Part shown: piece by piece, positions 7,967 to 16,048 of the stretch | Layout of the letters: each line of letters starts with the position of its first letter | How positions within the stretch are numbered: position 1 is the stretch's first letter | NCBI RefSeq assembly: GCF_002798015.1 | Contig: NZ_PGTZ01000007.1 | Coordinates: 248,001 to 312,000, forward strand | Length of the DNA stretch: 64,000 bases | Direction: 5' to 3' | Source of the DNA: Luteimicrobium subarcticum | GTDB lineage: Bacteria; Actinomycetota; Actinomycetes; Actinomycetales; Cellulomonadaceae | The notes under the pieces: model-generated | What the model saw: only the letters and a program-made list of their open reading frames with translations | What the model was told of the DNA's origin: nothing | The model's database searches: none | Program-made: the position numbers and the translations under genes

Positions 7967-8010
7967 GCACGACCGGCCGCTGAGACGGTCGTCTCAGCAG
8001 CCGGTCGTGC
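7967..8010 (-). terminator. hairpin terminator after the chitinase gene
   Basis: GCACGACCGGC (7967-7977) pairs with GCCGGTCGTGC (8000-8010). An inner CTGAGAC/GTCTCAG stem closes a short GGTC loop. It lies about 60 nt beyond the chitinase stop and before the rhodanese leader. Confidence 0.8.
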
Positions 8011-8072
8011 CCGGTTCGTGGCGCGCGGTCGGCCCGCACGCCCGGAGGGGAACCGGTCCGGGGACCGACGGG

Positions 8073-10427
8073 CTACTTCAGCCCGGTGTCGATCGCCGTC
8101 AGCAGGGAGCCGTCGTCACCCGACATCTCCCAGATCATCGTGCCGAGCAGGCCGTCCTGCTTGACCAGCTTCATCTTCTGGCCGAGCGACCAGGCGTCGT
8201 CGAACGTCCACCACTGCCCGCCCGCGCCGGTGTACCCGAAGGTCGAGAGCGACTGGGCGTCGTGCACGACCGTCATGGACGGGAACGCGGCCTTGAGGTT
8301 GCTGTAGCCGCGCGTGCCGGCCTCGTCCGCGAACTGACCGGGTGCGGCACCGTTGGCGGCCTGCCACTCGCCGCTGGCCCCGCCGTCCGTGACGCCCTGC
8401 CAGCCGCGCCCGTAGAACGGGACGCCGATGGTGAGACGCCGCGGGCTCACGCCCACGTCCAGGTACTCGTCCAGGGCGCCCTGGGCGCTGAAGTGCGTCG
8501 GGTACGGGTCCTGGGCGTCGACGTACCAGTTGGCCTGGTCGCCCGTGCGGTTCGGCTCCCACGAGTTGTCCGAGCCGGACCCGTGGAAGTCGTAGCCCTG
8601 GACGTTCGCGAAGTCGAGGGAGTCGAACACGTTCGGGCTGCCCGAGATCTCCCAGCCGTCGGCGATCTTGGCCGGGTCGGCCGGCGTGAACGCCGTGAGC
8701 AGGTAGCGCTTGCCCGAGGTGGCCGCCGAGTACGCGTCGAGCTGCTTGCGGAACTCGGCGAGCAGCAGCGTGAGGTTGTGCTTGTCCTCGGGGGCGTAGT
8801 GGTTGCCCGGGTGCCCCTCGGCGCCCGGCCACTCCCAGTCGACGTCGATGCCGTCGAAGATCCCGGCGGCGACGCCGGTCCCGCCCGCGCCGCCCGCGAG
8901 CGGCAGGTTGCCCTTGATGTACAGGTCGAGGCAGGACGCGACGAACTTCTGCCGCGACGCGTCCGTGAGGGCGGCGTCGTGGAAGTACTTCGAGTACGTC
9001 CAGCCGCCGATCGACATGAGCACCTTGAGATCCGGGTACTTCGCCTTGAGCTTCTTGAGCTGGTTGAAGTTGCCGCGCAGCGGCTCCCACCCGGTGTCGG
9101 CCACGCCGTCGACGGACTGCGCCGCCGACATCGGCCGGCCGTAGTCCGCGTCGGCGTCACCGGCCCCGTCGCCCTGGCTCGGGTCCTCGGGGTCCGCCTT
9201 CGTCCCCTGCGTGACTCCCTCCATGCACGTGAGGTTCTTCGGGTCGATGTTCGTGAAGGCGTAGTTGATGTGCGTCAGCTTCTTCGCCGCGCCCGACGTG
9301 TCGAGGTTCTTTACGAAGTACTGGCGCCCGTAGATGCCCCACTGCACGAAGTAGCCGACGCGGGCGTACGCGCCCGGCCCGACGACGTCCGTGGTCTTCG
9401 CGGTCACGGCGTTGCTGGCCGCGGAGACGTTGTCGTAGCCGTCGCGGGCCTTGACCGTGAAGGTGTACGACGTCAGGGGCGTCAGGCCGGTGACCGTGGT
9501 CGCGGTCGCGGTGCCCGGGACGCTCTTGACCAGCGTCGAGCCCCGGTAGACGTCGTACCCGGCGATGCCGTGCGCGTCCGTCGACGCCGTCCAGGCGAGC
9601 CCGACCGACACGGCGTCGACGCTCGTGCTCCGGAGGGTCCCCGGTGCGGTGGGCGGGGTGGTGTCGTCGGCGGGGTTCGCGGTCTTGGCGGTGACCGCCG
9701 CGCTCGCTGCCGAGACGTTGGCGTGGGTGTCCTTCGCGGCGACCGTGAACGCGTACGACGTGTTCGGGGCGAGCCCGCTCACGACCGCGGTGGTCCCGTC
9801 GACGGCCACGGTCGAGCCCGCAGGACCACCGCTCACGACGTACCCGGCGACGGGCCAGTCGGTCGCGGTCGAGGCCGTCCACGACAGCGTGGCGCTCTTG
9901 GTGGTCGTCCCGGTGACCTTCACGCCCGACGGCGTCCCGGGCGGGGTGTCCGCCGAGCCGTCGCACTTCACGCCGTTGATGCGGCAGTTCGTGGGTGAGC
10001 CGCTGCCCGTGACGATGAACATCGGGCTGTACGGCTCGCTGGTCTTCCCGGCCGCGATCGCCTTGTTGTAGTACTCGGCGTCGATGACGACGTGGGTGGC
10101 CGTCCCCGACTTCACGCCGTACCAGACCTGCCCGACGGAGGTGCCGGACGGCACGTCGAACTCGAGGCGCCACGTGTCCGTGGCGGAGTCCCCCGCGTTG
10201 GTGATCGTGTACTTGCCCATGGTGTAGCCGTAGTTCAGCGCCTGGTAGGACGCGGTGAGCCTGGCGGCCGCGTGAGCGGGACCCGCGAGGCCGGTGATGC
10301 TCGCGACGGTCGCGAGCGCTGCCGCCGTGACGACGGCGAGGGCGCGTGCCCCGTGCCGGCGTCGTGCACGCACACGCGTGCCCTCCTGCGCCCGGACGCC
10401 GTCGTCCGGGCCGTGGTGTGCTGTCAT
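8073..10427 (-). CDS. secreted GH18 chitinase with CBM and two FnIII domains
   Basis: This 784-residue exported chitinase has the following order. A Sec/Tat-style signal with an Arg-rich n-region is cleaved near AHAA (about 52). A carbohydrate-binding module similar to CBM2 lies at about 55-155, with its Cys pair near NCRINGVKC. Two fibronectin type III domains lie at about 165-250 and 260-345. The GH18 barrel spans about 355-784. The GH18 signature FDGIDVDWEWPG places the catalytic acid at Glu532. SIGGWTYSKYFHD marks barrel strand 3. It should hydrolyse chitin outside the cell by substrate-assisted retention. The start has AGGAG at good spacing. It forms a single-gene unit with a terminator after it. 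Confidence 0.93.
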   Translation of the reverse strand: MTAHHGPDDGVRAQEGTRVRARRRHGARALAVVTAAALATVASITGLAGPAHAAARLTASYQALNYGYTMGKYTITNAGDSATDTWRLEFDVPSGTSVGQVWYGVKSGTATHVVIDAEYYNKAIAAGKTSEPYSPMFIVTGSGSPTNCRINGVKCDGSADTPPGTPSGVKVTGTTTKSATLSWTASTATDWPVAGYVVSGGPAGSTVAVDGTTAVVSGLAPNTSYAFTVAAKDTHANVSAASAAVTAKTANPADDTTPPTAPGTLRSTSVDAVSVGLAWTASTDAHGIAGYDVYRGSTLVKSVPGTATATTVTGLTPLTSYTFTVKARDGYDNVSAASNAVTAKTTDVVGPGAYARVGYFVQWGIYGRQYFVKNLDTSGAAKKLTHINYAFTNIDPKNLTCMEGVTQGTKADPEDPSQGDGAGDADADYGRPMSAAQSVDGVADTGWEPLRGNFNQLKKLKAKYPDLKVLMSIGGWTYSKYFHDAALTDASRQKFVASCLDLYIKGNLPLAGGAGGTGVAAGIFDGIDVDWEWPGAEGHPGNHYAPEDKHNLTLLLAEFRKQLDAYSAATSGKRYLLTAFTPADPAKIADGWEISGSPNVFDSLDFANVQGYDFHGSGSDNSWEPNRTGDQANWYVDAQDPYPTHFSAQGALDEYLDVGVSPRRLTIGVPFYGRGWQGVTDGGASGEWQAANGAAPGQFADEAGTRGYSNLKAAFPSMTVVHDAQSLSTFGYTGAGGQWWTFDDAWSLGQKMKLVKQDGLLGTMIWEMSGDDGSLLTAIDTGLK

Positions 10428-10660
10428 GCCTTACTCCTGCCGTCGAGATGGGTGTGGAGCCAGACACGACGCGTCGCCCTCCGTCGGCACGTCGCTCGTC
10501 CAAACTAAGGAGCGGCTGTGCGTCGGCCCATTGCGGAGACCACGCAACGCGACCCGTATTTCCTTCGGGCGGCCCCTGCCCGCGCTCCCGGGGGCGTGGT
10601 GGCGTCAGCGGCTCCCTGAGGCGACGAGACGTCCACATGGTGGGACACGGTGCCCGCCTG

Positions 10661-10690
10661 TTGACACCCGCCCGCGCCGTCGCGGACCAT
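10661..10690 (+). promoter_or_regulatory. putative promoter of the SAM-IV transcript
   Basis: TTGACA (10661-10666), an 18-nt spacer and GACCAT (10685-10690) would start transcription near 10697, at the first base of the riboswitch. The remaining 230 nt up to the chitinase start at 10427 show nothing I can assign. Confidence 0.45.
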
Positions 10691-10698
10691 GGACGCCA

Positions 10699-10834
10699 GG
10701 TCATGAGCGCCAGCGACCTCCCGTGCCGAACGGGCGGCAAAGCCCCGGCTCGCTGGCCGGCAACCCTCCACTCGCGGCGGGGTGCCCCGGGTGACGACCA
10801 GGCGGGCACCGCAGGGGTGCCGGCAAGCGCGGGG
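10699..10834 (+). ncRNA. SAM-IV riboswitch with an extra stem-loop
   Basis: The sequence follows the SAM-IV consensus closely: GGTCATGAG, then CCAGCG...CGCTGG enclosing AGCCCCGGC, then CCGGCAACCCTCC, GGGGTGCCCCGGGTGA and CGACC closing P1. A 3' module (GGCGGGCACC to GGCAAGCGCG) follows, as in the mycobacterial SAM-IV. The element differs by about 20 nt between GCGACC and CAAAGCCCC, able to form CCCGT/ACGGG. Downstream, GGGGAG (10831-10836) can pair with CTCCCC (10845-10850). CCTC (10844-10847) can alternatively pair with the SD GAGGAGG (10858-10864). This gives a plausible translational switch for the gene at 10872. Confidence 0.88.
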
Positions 10835-10871
10835 AGCACCGATCCTCCCCGAAGACCGAGGAGGACGACCC

Positions 10872-12308
10872 ATGACCATCGACACCGCCACCTGTCCCGG
10901 CACCGTGGCCGGCGACGTCTCGCACGTCGCCCCCGTGCTCACGGTCGTCGGCTCCGACACGCTCGTCCCTCTCGTCGACGGCCGACGCGTCACCTATGCC
11001 AACCTCGACGTCGCGGCCTCGGCGCCCGCTCTGCGCACCGTCGCGGACCGCGTCGCCGAGGTGCTGCCGCTCTACGCGAGCGTGCACCGCGGCGCGGGCT
11101 ACCTGTCCCAGGTGTCGACCGCGCTCTACGAGGCGTCGCGTCGCACGATCGGCGACTTCGTAGGAGCCCGCCCCGACGACGTCACCGTGGTCACCCGCAA
11201 CACCACCGACTCGACGAACCTGCTCGCGGGCTGCGTCCCGGCGGCGGCCGACGGACGGCCCGGACGCGTCCTCGTCCTCGACGCCGAGCACCACGCGAAC
11301 CTCCTGCCCTGGCAGCGCACCACGCGGGCGACCGTCGTCGAGGCGCAGCCCACGACGACCGCGACGCTCGCGCTCCTGGCCGACGCGCTGCGCACCGCGG
11401 CCGACGCCGACGACCCGTTCGCACTGCTCACCGTGACGGGCGCGTCGAACGTGACCGGCGAGTCGCTGCCGCTGGACGCCGTCGTCGCGCTCGCGCACGA
11501 CCACGGCGCCCGCGTGCTCGTGGACGGCGCGCAGCTCGTCCCGCACCGCCGCTTCTCGCTCGCCGGCAGCGGCGTCGACTACGTCGCGTTCTCGGGCCAC
11601 AAGACGTACGCGCCCTACGGTGCGGGCGCGCTCGTGGGCCGGCGCGACTGGCTCGACGCCGGCACCCCGTACCTCGCGGGCGGCGGCGCCGTCCGCAACG
11701 TCGCGCTCGACGCCACGACGTGGCAGACCGCGCCCGCGCGGCACGAGGCCGGTTCCCCGAACGTCCTCGGCGCCGTCGCGCTGGCCTCCGCGTGCGACGC
11801 CCTCGCGGCCGTCGACCCCGCGGCGCTCCACGCCCACGAGGACGCCCTGCGCCGCCGACTCGTCGACGGCCTGTCCGCGGTCCCCGGCGTCCGCGTCGTC
11901 CAGGTGTGGGAGGACGCCGTCGACCCGGTCGGCGTCGTGACGTTCTCCGTCGACGACCACGACCCCGGGCTCGTCGCCGCGTACCTCGCCGCCGAGCACG
12001 GCATCGGGGTGCGCGACGGCCGGTTCTGCGCCCACCCGCTCCTGCGCCGGCTCGGGTACTCCGCGGGCGCGGTCCGGGCGAGCGTCGGCGTCGGGACGAG
12101 CGGCGAGGAGGTCGAGCGCCTGCTCACCGCCCTCGAGCAGTTCGTGACCGACGGCCCGGCCGTGCGCTACGCGGTCGTCGACGGCTGCTGGGCGGTGCAG
12201 GACGACCCGCGACCGCTGCCCGAGGCGTCCGGTCTGTCGGGTCTGATCGCGACGGCCGCGGCGGGGTTCGTCGCCGAGTCCGCCGGCTGCGGGCCGGCGC
12301 CCGAGTAG
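10872..12308 (+). CDS. class V aminotransferase, SufS/cysteine desulfurase-like
   Basis: The 478-residue fold-type I PLP enzyme has the cofactor lysine K244 in FSGHKTYAPYGAG. Asp and Gln contacts lie in VLVDGAQLVPH, and His in DAEHHANLLPW. The segment VRDGRFCAHPL matches the loop of cysteine desulfurases that carries the catalytic cysteine (here C386). A cysteine or selenocysteine sulfur-transfer activity is therefore plausible, though other class V aminotransferases remain possible. The C-terminal 50 residues have no family match. The start has GAGGAGG at correct spacing. It appears to be a single-gene unit controlled by the preceding SAM-IV riboswitch, which ties it to sulfur or methionine status. 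Confidence 0.85.
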   Translation: MTIDTATCPGTVAGDVSHVAPVLTVVGSDTLVPLVDGRRVTYANLDVAASAPALRTVADRVAEVLPLYASVHRGAGYLSQVSTALYEASRRTIGDFVGARPDDVTVVTRNTTDSTNLLAGCVPAAADGRPGRVLVLDAEHHANLLPWQRTTRATVVEAQPTTTATLALLADALRTAADADDPFALLTVTGASNVTGESLPLDAVVALAHDHGARVLVDGAQLVPHRRFSLAGSGVDYVAFSGHKTYAPYGAGALVGRRDWLDAGTPYLAGGGAVRNVALDATTWQTAPARHEAGSPNVLGAVALASACDALAAVDPAALHAHEDALRRRLVDGLSAVPGVRVVQVWEDAVDPVGVVTFSVDDHDPGLVAAYLAAEHGIGVRDGRFCAHPLLRRLGYSAGAVRASVGVGTSGEEVERLLTALEQFVTDGPAVRYAVVDGCWAVQDDPRPLPEASGLSGLIATAAAGFVAESAGCGPAPE

Positions 12309-12330
12309 GCGCCGGGCGCGTCCCGCGTGC

Positions 12331-15153
12331 TCAGCCCTCCGGGGCAGGGGTCTTCTCGCGTCCGGAGTAGGCGTCGTACTCGACCACCACCGGCACCACC
12401 TGGTCGGTCGGCACGACCTCCTTCCACTCGGACATGATCTGGAAGTTGGTGCTCGTGCCGTCGGAAGGCAGCTCGGCCGGGTCAGCCCGGAACGAGCGCT
12501 CCAAGGGGTAGTAGCCGTACTCGTACACCTTGTCGACCGGCGTGGCCCACACCTTGTCGCCGTCGTCGACCCCGTCCCGCTCCGGGAACAGGCGCTCGCG
12601 GGTGGACTCGTCGTGCTTGTCCTTGATGCGCAGGCACAGGTAGCGGATCGCGTCGCCGACCGTGGGCGGGTCGCTGACCTCGAGGCCTGCATCCTTCAGG
12701 CCCTGCGTGATCTCCTCGGCCTCGTCCGTGCCGGCGTACGGGTCGTCGAGCCCGTCGGACCCCTCGACGCCCGCCCGCTGCAGCCAGGCGAGGGCGGCGG
12801 CCTCCTTGCCGGGACGGATCGGGATCACGGCACGCACCCAGGGCGCGTTGAGGAACCTGTTGCGCAGGTCGTCGCCGTCGAGCTGGAGCAGCCAGCCCAG
12901 CGAGCTGCCCAGCGCCGCAGGCTGGGAGTCACCCGTGATGTAGTAGTTGTCCGGGCGTGCCTGGCCCCCGGACCACGAGACCACCTTGTCCGGACCGAAC
13001 GGGTGCGTGGACCGCCCGACGTCGAGGCGCGACACCGCGCGCGGCTTCCACCACTCGGGTGCGACGAAGTACAGCATCCGGTCGATGTCGAAGATCGCCT
13101 CCAGGACCGTGGCATAGACGTGCCGGGTGCTGTCGTCGAGGCCCGAGACGTAGTTCTGCCGGCCGGTGAGGTCGTCCTTCGCCATCAGGTCGGTCAGGAG
13201 GTTCCGGTAGACGACCGCGCGCTCCTCCTCCCGGAGGTCCTCGAACCGCCGCTTCGTGATGGAGGCCGCGAGCTCGATGCGCTCCTTGGCCGCGGCGTAG
13301 AACGCCGCCCGGGTCGCCGCGTGCTGCGCGGCGGCATTCTTCCGCTGCACCTCGGCGAGCTGCGCGGTGTTGCGGTCTTTGACCTCCTGGATCTTCGCGG
13401 CCGTGGGCACCAGCGCGACCGTCCCGCGCAGGTCCAGCTGGACGGTCTCGTCCCAGGACAGCCCGTTCGTCCCCCACGCGAGCACGACGTCGATGTCACG
13501 CCCGCCCCGGTAGACGGCCAGGTACTGGTAGGAGTCGAAGCTCCCTTCGCCGCGGGCCGCCACGCAGTCGAGCTGGAACACCTGGTCCACCGTGAGCTCG
13601 AGCTCGTAGCCGTCGGGGATCTCGACGGTGATCTGCCGGCGGCCGAGAGGGATCCCGCCGAGCGCGGGGTCGGTCGGACGGGTGTCGTCCGTCTTGGCCC
13701 ACGCGACCTTCACGTCGAAGGAGATGCCGGACTTGCGCTCCGGCGTCGGCGTCTCCTCCGGGTCGGGGATCGGTGTGACGTCCGGCGGCTTGGCGATGTG
13801 GACGAGGTCGGCAAGGCCGAGGGTGGCGCCGGGGTCGTCGACGAACGTCTCCCAGCACAGGTACGTCCCCACGTCCTGGACCTGGACGGCGACCTGCCGC
13901 ATCTTGCGCCGCAGCTCGTAGTTCTGCAGGACGGTCTCGCTGGGGTTGCTCAGCACGTAGCGCTTGCTGGACACGTCCGTGGTGTCGGTGACGGTCTTGA
14001 AGGTGGTGCTGAACGTCGACCGGAGCTGGGTGCTGACGTTCGCCGTCTGCTCGCGCATCCTCTGGTAGGTCGCCTCCCGGGCCTGGGCCTGGGTGGTGTC
14101 GAGGTTCATGCTGCCGGTCGCCGTCATGTCCCCAGACGGCCAGGCTTCGTTGACCGTGGCGGAGAACCCGAGCCTGGTGTCGGACCGGTTCTCCTGCTTG
14201 ACCGCGCCGCTCAGGTCGTCCTGGGTGCTCTCCCCACGCGTGTCCGTCGTGGACGAGTCGCGGGAGCTCGCGGACGTCTGCTCGACGTGGGTCAGCCGGG
14301 TGCTGGACTCGACGAGCTCCACGGTCGAGCCGGGCGTCAGCCAGACGTGCCCCACGGACGGGCCGAGGAACGAGTCCAGCTCGAAGAAGTACTGCCGGAA
14401 GTAGTGCACGATCCCGAGCGGCGACACGCTGACGCCGGCGAGACCGTGCGTCGGGTCCATCTGGGTGAACGGGTCGGCGAGGCCGCGCTGCGCCGCCTCC
14501 GCGCGTCGGTCGAGCTCCTCGGTGCCTCGCGACCGGTCGAGCAGGAGCGCCCCCAGGACGTCGCCGTGACCGTTGCGCGCGAGGTCCAGCGCCGCGCCCG
14601 CGAGCCGGGACTCCTGGTCGAGGGCCGCGTACGTGCGGTCGAGCAGCCGTCGGCTCCGTGCGGCGGCGGTCTCCCCGGGCGCGGCGACGTCGGCTGCCCG
14701 GACGGCGGTGCTCCAGGCCCGCCACGCACGGACCGTCCCCTGCTGCTCGCTGCCGTAGGCGGCGCGGATCATCTCCTCGCTCAGCAGCTCGCCCCACCCC
14801 GCGGCGTCCGTCGGCGCCGCTGCGCCCGCCAGCTTCTCGACGACGAGGTCGCGGAGCTCGGGCAGGAAGAAGCTGCCGCCGTCGAACGGCGCGACGGACG
14901 ACGGCCGGGACGTGAGGACGGTCCCGATGTCCTCTCGGGCGAGCGACCTGTCCTCCGGCGGACCCGCGTACGTGTTCCCGCTGGCGTACTGGGCCATCCG
15001 TTCCTCGAGGAACGCGGCCGTGCCGCGCCTCGCCCCGTCGGACGCCCGGTCCCTCTTGCGCCGGGACGTCCAGCCGATCATCGGCCGGTAGGTCCCGAAG
15101 ACCTCGCTGGCGAACGGCAGGCGTCCGATCGCGCGCGTCACGTCCTGTGTCAT
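12331..15153 (-). CDS. large protein of unknown function (940 aa)
   Basis: I do not recognise a named family. No signal peptide or membrane helix is visible, so it is probably cytoplasmic. The N-terminal 270 residues are mostly helical. Next is the block SPLGIVHYFRQYFFELDSFL and a beta-rich start. A Ser/Thr/Asp/Gln-rich region with repeated TxTxxSS patterns covers about 280-390. Then comes YVLSNPSETVLQNYELRRKM with VQVQDVGTYLCWETFVDDPG, and a Pro/Glu linker (about 453-473). A charged Lys/Glu/Ala coiled coil spans about 585-660. A C-terminal domain contains APEWWKPR and LGSSLGWLLQLDGDD. The ATG at 15153 follows GGGGGAG. The gene stands alone, converging with the class V aminotransferase. Confidence 0.8.
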   Translation of the reverse strand: MTQDVTRAIGRLPFASEVFGTYRPMIGWTSRRKRDRASDGARRGTAAFLEERMAQYASGNTYAGPPEDRSLAREDIGTVLTSRPSSVAPFDGGSFFLPELRDLVVEKLAGAAAPTDAAGWGELLSEEMIRAAYGSEQQGTVRAWRAWSTAVRAADVAAPGETAAARSRRLLDRTYAALDQESRLAGAALDLARNGHGDVLGALLLDRSRGTEELDRRAEAAQRGLADPFTQMDPTHGLAGVSVSPLGIVHYFRQYFFELDSFLGPSVGHVWLTPGSTVELVESSTRLTHVEQTSASSRDSSTTDTRGESTQDDLSGAVKQENRSDTRLGFSATVNEAWPSGDMTATGSMNLDTTQAQAREATYQRMREQTANVSTQLRSTFSTTFKTVTDTTDVSSKRYVLSNPSETVLQNYELRRKMRQVAVQVQDVGTYLCWETFVDDPGATLGLADLVHIAKPPDVTPIPDPEETPTPERKSGISFDVKVAWAKTDDTRPTDPALGGIPLGRRQITVEIPDGYELELTVDQVFQLDCVAARGEGSFDSYQYLAVYRGGRDIDVVLAWGTNGLSWDETVQLDLRGTVALVPTAAKIQEVKDRNTAQLAEVQRKNAAAQHAATRAAFYAAAKERIELAASITKRRFEDLREEERAVVYRNLLTDLMAKDDLTGRQNYVSGLDDSTRHVYATVLEAIFDIDRMLYFVAPEWWKPRAVSRLDVGRSTHPFGPDKVVSWSGGQARPDNYYITGDSQPAALGSSLGWLLQLDGDDLRNRFLNAPWVRAVIPIRPGKEAAALAWLQRAGVEGSDGLDDPYAGTDEAEEITQGLKDAGLEVSDPPTVGDAIRYLCLRIKDKHDESTRERLFPERDGVDDGDKVWATPVDKVYEYGYYPLERSFRADPAELPSDGTSTNFQIMSEWKEVVPTDQVVPVVVEYDAYSGREKTPAPEG

Positions 15154-15327
15154 GTCTCCCCCTACGACTCGTCCGACCGCCCAGGTGCCGGTCGGCATGA
15201 CGCGATCGACGCTAGGCGGCGGGCTTCGCGCCCCACCAGGGTGGGTGGTCCCGACCGCGCGGGAGCCGCCCAGGACGGCGTTCCCGGGGCGTCCCGGGTG
15301 ATGACCGGGCGATGGCACACTGTGCCG

Positions 15328-15927
15328 GTGATCCACGACACCGTCCTGGTCGGCCCCGACGTGCGTCTCGAGCCGCTCGGTCCGGAGCACGCGGCCGACC
15401 TGCTGCCGCTGATCGACGCCGCCGCCTGGTTCGGCTTCACGACGCCCACCCCGACGTCCACGGCAGCGCTCGCGGAGTGGATCGACGCCGCGGTCGCGAC
15501 GCCGGGACGGCTCGCCTTCGTCGTCCGCAGCACCCCGCCGGGGGCCCCGCCGGACAGCTCCCCGGGCGAGGTCCGGGGCACCACGTCGTTCTACGACCTC
15601 GACCGCGCCCTGGGCCGCGTCGAGATCGGTCACACCCTCTACGGGCGGCCGTGGTGGGGCGGGCGGACCAACCCGGCGACCAAGCTGCTGCTGCTGACCC
15701 ACGCGTTCGACACCTGGGGGCTGCGCCGGGTCGCGCTGCGCGCCGACGCCCGCAACATGCGCTCGCTCGCCGCGATCGCCCGGTTGGGCGCGACCCGCGA
15801 GGGCGTGCTGCGGCAGCACCGCGTCGCGGCCGACGGGACGGTCGGCGACACCGTCTACTTCTCCGTGCTGGCCGACGAGTGGCCGCGCGTGCGCGACGGG
15901 TTGCACCGGCGGCTCGCGCGCCCCTGA
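15328..15927 (+). CDS. GNAT family N-acetyltransferase (RimJ/RimL-like)
   Basis: The 199-residue acetyltransferase has the opening VRLEPLGPEHAADLLPLI and a mid motif RVEIGHTLYGRPWWGG. The acetyl-CoA segment is followed by LRRVALRADARNMRSLAAI and the C-terminal DTVYFSVLADEWP, all typical of RimJ/RimL-type ribosomal-protein or small-molecule acetyltransferases. The GTG at 15328 is chosen because CACACT lies exactly 6 nt upstream, which suggests a leaderless start. An ATG at 15301 (nine codons earlier) is the alternative. The substrate is unknown. It is divergent from the 940-residue protein gene and not obviously in an operon. Confidence 0.82.
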   Translation: MIHDTVLVGPDVRLEPLGPEHAADLLPLIDAAAWFGFTTPTPTSTAALAEWIDAAVATPGRLAFVVRSTPPGAPPDSSPGEVRGTTSFYDLDRALGRVEIGHTLYGRPWWGGRTNPATKLLLLTHAFDTWGLRRVALRADARNMRSLAAIARLGATREGVLRQHRVAADGTVGDTVYFSVLADEWPRVRDGLHRRLARP

Positions 15928-16048
15928 CCGCGACGAGGACGTCCCCCGATGTCCGACGTCCGGAATGTCCTCGTCCCTGTCGGGCGGGCTGGCTACGCTC
16001 GAAGACGGCGCGCGGGGGGACGCGTGCCGCGCAGCGGAGCGGGGGACC

